From Sphingopyxis terrae subsp. terrae NBRC 15098 (GTDB lineage Bacteria > Pseudomonadota > Alphaproteobacteria > Sphingomonadales > Sphingomonadaceae), in NCBI RefSeq assembly GCF_001610975.1, contig NZ_CP013342.1:372001-436000 (forward strand): 64,000 bases of DNA, read 5' to 3'. This document shows positions 60,990 to 64,000 of the stretch, in pieces. Made by a program: the position numbers and the translations under genes. Numbering within the stretch: position 1 is the first letter of the stretch; every line of letters starts with the position of its first letter. The notes beneath the pieces were generated by a model. That model saw nothing but the letters and a program-made list of their open reading frames with translations. It was not told the origin of the DNA and did not search any database.

Positions 60990-61499
60990 ATGGGCCGCCT
61001 AGACTTGGGGGCGAAGGATCGGATTCGCGTGCGTCATCAATACCCTCTTCCGCTGCATCACAGCTGGCCGCTTTTCGAGCGGGGACATCATTTCGATCTG
61101 GGCTGGGTCGACCGGCGATCGATCCGTCCGCCGGGCCGCACGCCAGCGATGGCCGACGACGCGGCCGCAGTCATGGAGCGCCACGGCGTCGGCAGTTGGA
61201 CCTGCGACCTTGCCGACGATCATCTTGTCTGGTCCGACACAGTCTATGACATCTTCGGTCTGCCGCGCGGCGTCGAAGTCGCGCGCAGCGATGCCGTCGC
61301 GCTCTATCGCGAGGAATCGCGCGCCGCGATGGAAAAACTGCGCGCGCACGCGATCACCCATCGTCGCGGCTTCACCCTTGATGTCGCGATCGAAGCGTCG
61401 CGGCGCAAACCACGCTGGGTCCGGCTGATCGCCGCACCGGTTTGTGAAGACGACCGCGTGGTTGCGCTGAACGGCTTCAAATATCTGATCGGCGCTTAA
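60990..61499 (+). CDS. Orphan PAS-domain protein
   Basis: 169 residues. A basic, histidine-rich N-terminal part without recognised fold (HHSWPLFERGHHFDLGW) is followed by a single PAS/PAC module: GVGSWTCDLADDHLVWSDTVYDIFGLPRG, then HRRGFTLDVAIEASRRKPRWVRLIAAPVCEDDRVVALNGF. No kinase, GGDEF or other output domain follows, so it must act by protein contact. ATG 60990 is chosen; earlier starts overlap the methyltransferase. Could sense redox, light or a small molecule; there is no evidence which. Confidence 0.7.
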   Translation: MGRLDLGAKDRIRVRHQYPLPLHHSWPLFERGHHFDLGWVDRRSIRPPGRTPAMADDAAAVMERHGVGSWTCDLADDHLVWSDTVYDIFGLPRGVEVARSDAVALYREESRAAMEKLRAHAITHRRGFTLDVAIEASRRKPRWVRLIAAPVCEDDRVVALNGFKYLIGA

Positions 61500-61683
61500 T
61501 TCGAACCCGATTCTCGTTCCGGCATGGCCACTCCCGGTTCCTATCCACGAAACCCGCTTCATAGACGGTCAATTACCGCCGCCCTTCCCTAACATGTCGG
61601 ATTAACTTACAGTTTACCATAAGCCGGTGGCGGCGAATCCCTGATTTGCGCCACTGGCACATCCCTTGCTTCGGATGGTGGCG

Positions 61684-61929
61684 ATGCTGAAGAAAATCGG
61701 ACGGCTGTTTATCATCAAGACCAGGTTCGAGGCCTGCCTGATCATCTATGCATTGGCGGCGGGTGCCATGGCGCGCGGAACAGCCTATCTGCATGAATTT
61801 CCGGGGTACGGCGGCCAGTTGCTGCTCGTCGCGTGCAGCGGTTCGGTATTTCTTGCTGGCGGCAAAATCTTCGACTGCCTGCGCTACGAGCAGGCCGAAA
61901 GGCGGGCGGCCGAGCCACCCGCCGGCTAG
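61684..61929 (+). CDS. Small conserved-looking membrane protein
   Basis: 81 residues. MLKKIGRLFIIKTRFEACLIIYALAAGAMARG: a basic N terminus and a hydrophobic helix, then a second one (GGQLLLVACSGSVFLAGGKIFDCL), closing with a charged C terminus. It reads as a two-segment membrane protein; the family is not named. Start is ATG 61684 (or 61675, with no better ribosome site). The 184 nt before it contain no gene or clear signal that I can see. Confidence 0.6.
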   Translation: MLKKIGRLFIIKTRFEACLIIYALAAGAMARGTAYLHEFPGYGGQLLLVACSGSVFLAGGKIFDCLRYEQAERRAAEPPAG

Positions 61930-61981
61930 GATCAGGAAACTGGCGAGGTGCTTCCGTCCACGGCCAAAACATGCCAAAGCC

Positions 61982-62749
61982 ATGGGCATGAGCAGGATCA
62001 GCGGCCGCCCGGTCATCGGCACCGAACATCTTTATGGCCTCGCGCTTCGCACGGCGCGCTGGCGTAAAGGCAGCACCGGGGTGCCGTTGCTGTTCCTCAA
62101 CGGGATCGGCGCCGACATCGCCGCCGCGGCACCGCTGCTCGCGCAGATACATGGGCGCGAGGTGTGGACGCTCGACATGCCTGGCGTCGGCGGGTCGCCC
62201 GACGCAATCCTTCCCTATACCGCGCCGACAATGGCCGCGATCGTGATGGAGATTGCCGAACGCTTCGGCCACCCGCAGCTCGACCTTGCCGGCTTCAGCT
62301 GGGGCGGTGCGTTGGCGCAGCAGATCGCGGTGCAATTTCCGGCACGTATCCGGCGCATGGTCCTGATGGCAACGACGCCGAGCGTGGGGGCACCGGGAAT
62401 CGGGTGGGCCGCGCTGCTCGACGACGACATGCTGGCGAGCGGACTGAAGCTTCCCGCCGCAACGCCGCTTGGCCTCACTTATCAGGCGATGGCAATGGCC
62501 GGCTGGACCAGTGCGCCTATGCTGCCGCAGCTCAAGAACATGCCGACGCTGATCCTGATGGGCCGGCGCGACGGCGTCGTGCCGGCCGCGCACGGCCAGG
62601 CGATCGCCGACCTGATCGACGGCGCGATACTGGAAGTCGTGCCGGGGTCGCACCTTTTCCCCTTCACCCACGCCGCGAACACGGCGGCGCGGATCAGCGC
62701 TTTTCTGGAGCAGCCGGCAGAGGCGACGGCGGAGCAAGCCGCCGCGTAA
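61982..62749 (+). CDS. phaZ: Alpha/beta hydrolase resembling intracellular PHA depolymerase (PhaZ type)
   Basis: 255 residues. LLFLNGIGADI near the N terminus (oxyanion region), TLDMPGVGGSP, the nucleophile S106 in GFSWGGALAQQIAVQFPARIRR, acid LILMGRRDGVVP and base VVPGSHLFPFTH make a full Ser-Asp-His triad. The FNGIGA..., DVPGVGGS and SWGGALAQQ stretches are those of medium-chain-length poly(3-hydroxyalkanoate) depolymerases, so storage-polymer mobilisation is the best guess; no pha genes are close. Start at 61982 or 61988. The last 56 nt overlap the convergent gene. Confidence 0.72.
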   Translation: MGMSRISGRPVIGTEHLYGLALRTARWRKGSTGVPLLFLNGIGADIAAAAPLLAQIHGREVWTLDMPGVGGSPDAILPYTAPTMAAIVMEIAERFGHPQLDLAGFSWGGALAQQIAVQFPARIRRMVLMATTPSVGAPGIGWAALLDDDMLASGLKLPAATPLGLTYQAMAMAGWTSAPMLPQLKNMPTLILMGRRDGVVPAAHGQAIADLIDGAILEVVPGSHLFPFTHAANTAARISAFLEQPAEATAEQAAA

Positions 62750-63737
62750 GGAAATCCGCGATCGTCATCGCGGTGGCGTCGGGCGCTTCCTCCATCGGCA
62801 GATGGCCGACATCGTCGAGCAGAAGGACCTCCGATCCCGCAATCCGGTCGCGAAAGGTCAGCGCGGCGCTCGGGTTGATCAGCCGGTCCCGCTTGCCGAA
62901 AAGGATGAGCACCGGCACCTTTATCTCGCCGATCCGGTAGGCCATCGCGGGCTCGCGGTCGAGCGTGGCGCGCAGCGCCGTCGCCTCGCGATTGCCCGGA
63001 AAGCGGAGCAACTCCCAATAGCGGTCGACCATCGCATCATCGACGATGCCGGTTTTCGCGACCGATTGGCGGAGCGACTTTTCGACCAGCGAGCGCGGCG
63101 TGATCTGTCCGGCGAGCCAGCGTCCGACCGGATTTTTGAGAAGCCGGAAGCCGAGATTCGATTGGGGCGCCTTTTCGGCTTTTCGCAGCGGCATGCCCGC
63201 CGCATCGAGCAACAGGAGCGCATCGACGCGTCCCGGCTCGGCGAGCGCATAGCGCCACGCCACCCAGCCGCCCATCGAATTGCCGCCCAGGATGAAATGA
63301 TCGAGGCCGAGCTTGGCCGCCACCACATCGACCGCGGCAATCATCCCCGCAGCGCTGTAATCCTTGTCGGGCGTGCCGCCGGTCAGGCCATGCCCCGGCA
63401 GATCGAGCGTCACGATCCGGTAATCGCCGCCGAGCCTTTTGACGAGCGGCTCCCACGTCTGAAGGCTGCTGTTCGACCCGTGGAGCAGCACGATGGTGCG
63501 GCCGTCGCGCCTGCCCTGATCGCGATAATGGATTCGCTGCCCTGCCGGCCCCGCCGCGAAGCTCGCGTCGGGGCCGCCATATTTGGCGATCATGGCATCG
63601 CGGTCGGTGTCGGGCGTGCGCAGCGCAAGGAAGATCGCTGCGATGACGAGCAACACCGCCAGCGGGATGAGCACCCGCTTGCGGCGGAAGAGCGGCCGCC
63701 GCGGCGGCAGCGGTTCATATTCGTCGTCGTCGATCAT
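62694..63737 (-). CDS. Membrane-anchored alpha/beta hydrolase
   Basis: 347 residues. A charged N terminus (to 20), one membrane helix at about 21-39 (RVLIPLAVLLVIAAIFLAL), then an alpha/beta hydrolase: LLHGSNSSLQTWEPLV (oxyanion hole), nucleophile S154 in LGGNSMGGWVAWRYAL, acid ILFGKRDRLI and the base DVGHLPMEEAPD. The fold resembles epoxide-hydrolase/haloalkane-type and lipase-like proteins; substrate unknown. The 3' end overlaps the PhaZ-like gene by 56 nt on the opposite strand. Confidence 0.83.
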   Translation of the reverse strand: MIDDDEYEPLPPRRPLFRRKRVLIPLAVLLVIAAIFLALRTPDTDRDAMIAKYGGPDASFAAGPAGQRIHYRDQGRRDGRTIVLLHGSNSSLQTWEPLVKRLGGDYRIVTLDLPGHGLTGGTPDKDYSAAGMIAAVDVVAAKLGLDHFILGGNSMGGWVAWRYALAEPGRVDALLLLDAAGMPLRKAEKAPQSNLGFRLLKNPVGRWLAGQITPRSLVEKSLRQSVAKTGIVDDAMVDRYWELLRFPGNREATALRATLDREPAMAYRIGEIKVPVLILFGKRDRLINPSAALTFRDRIAGSEVLLLDDVGHLPMEEAPDATAMTIADFLTRRLAPPSPLPAAPEKR

Positions 63738-63786
63738 CGTCCGTCCCCTCGACCCGCGCGCAAACCTAGCGTGCCGGGGGCGGGCG

Positions 63787-64000
63787 TCAACCGACCCGCT
63801 TCACCGATCCCTTGTGCGCCCCGACCCCGCCGCGCGGACGAAAGCGACGCTTGCGCTGCGGCTGTGCGCCGTCGCCGGCCGCTGCCTCGCGGCGCGGGCC
63901 GCGATGGCCGCCGTCGCGCGAACCGCCCTCGCCATGCCCCTTGCGGCGCTGCGCATCGTCGCGCTGGCGCTGCGGGTCACGACCCTTGCTGCCGGTGTCG
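63787..64000 (-). CDS. C-terminal basic tail, probably of a DEAD-box RNA helicase (cut by window edge)
   Basis: Only about 70 C-terminal residues are visible, with no start codon in the window. They are strongly basic and Arg/Gly/Gln-rich (QRQRDDAQRRKGHGEGGSRD, GAQPQRKRRFRPRGG) and close with VGAHKGSVKRVG. Low-complexity tails of this style and a GAHKG-type ending occur on sphingomonad DEAD-box helicases (RhlE-like). The catalytic part is outside the window, so the assignment is a guess. Stop is TGA at 63787-63789. Confidence 0.5.
   Translation of the reverse strand, partial: DTGSKGRDPQRQRDDAQRRKGHGEGGSRDGGHRGPRREAAAGDGAQPQRKRRFRPRGGVGAHKGSVKRVG

Noticed and set aside
61500..61683. 184-nt gap after the PAS gene
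   Set aside because: Looked for a small gene, promoter and hairpin; only an AT-richer patch around 61590-61625 was seen, nothing that can be supported.

Overview
The window looks like chromosomal DNA from a sphingomonad alphaproteobacterium (family Sphingomonadaceae; a Sphingopyxis-like genome is my best guess from gene content and style, but no search could be run). The signs are high GC, two TonB-dependent receptors with sphingomonad-style plugs, a split gcvPA/gcvPB glycine decarboxylase, a compact dcw cluster with very tight start/stop overlaps, an unusually long L9 tail, and intergenic repeats of the kinds common in this family. There is no phage, insertion sequence, CRISPR array or rRNA operon. 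One tRNA (Trp, CCA) is present.

Region 1 (1-18.1 kb) is accessory metabolism. A truncated TetR gene sits divergent to a ferritin-like 'metal-dependent hydrolase'. A tandem HxlR-type regulator follows, then a TonB-dependent receptor divergent from a five-gene, nearly gapless operon: an NMO-like flavin oxidoreductase, a carotenoid/lignostilbene-type oxygenase, an acyl-CoA synthetase and two thiolase-family proteins. This reads as import, oxidative cleavage, CoA activation and thiolysis of an unknown, probably hydrophobic, substrate. Next come a serine hydrolase co-transcribed with a MarR regulator behind a palindromic operator, the tRNA, an EamA transporter with a GST-like protein, and an acyl-CoA synthetase/acyl-CoA dehydrogenase pair.

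Region 2 (18.2-25.8 kb, minus strand) is the glycine cleavage locus. A tandem glycine riboswitch precedes gcvT, gcvH, a glycosyltransferase-like gene, gcvPA and gcvPB. The same strand continues almost without gaps through three small membrane proteins (one ABA4-like, one CcdC-like) and a DUF938 methyltransferase, so the riboswitch may control more than glycine cleavage.

Region 3 (25.8-48.1 kb, minus strand) runs mraZ, rsmH, ftsL, ftsI, murE, murF, mraY, murD, ftsW, murG, murC, murB, ddl, ftsQ, ftsA, ftsZ, followed by a TPR/SPOR protein, a dGTPase-like HD protein and an NAD(P)-binding protein. Four direct repeats with an exact 10-bp period upstream of mraZ look like the MraZ operator.

Region 4 (48.1-64 kb) holds a cysteine synthase operon with two uncharacterised membrane proteins, a ZnuD-like TonB-dependent receptor with a candidate Zur site, fabD-fabG, an LD-carboxypeptidase divergent from a Mur-ligase paralogue (a plausible peptidoglycan-recycling pair), the rpsF-rpsR-rplI operon with a structured leader and strong terminator, trxB, a methyltransferase, an orphan PAS protein, two alpha/beta hydrolases (one resembling PHA depolymerase), and the basic C-terminal tail of what is probably a DEAD-box helicase cut by the window end.
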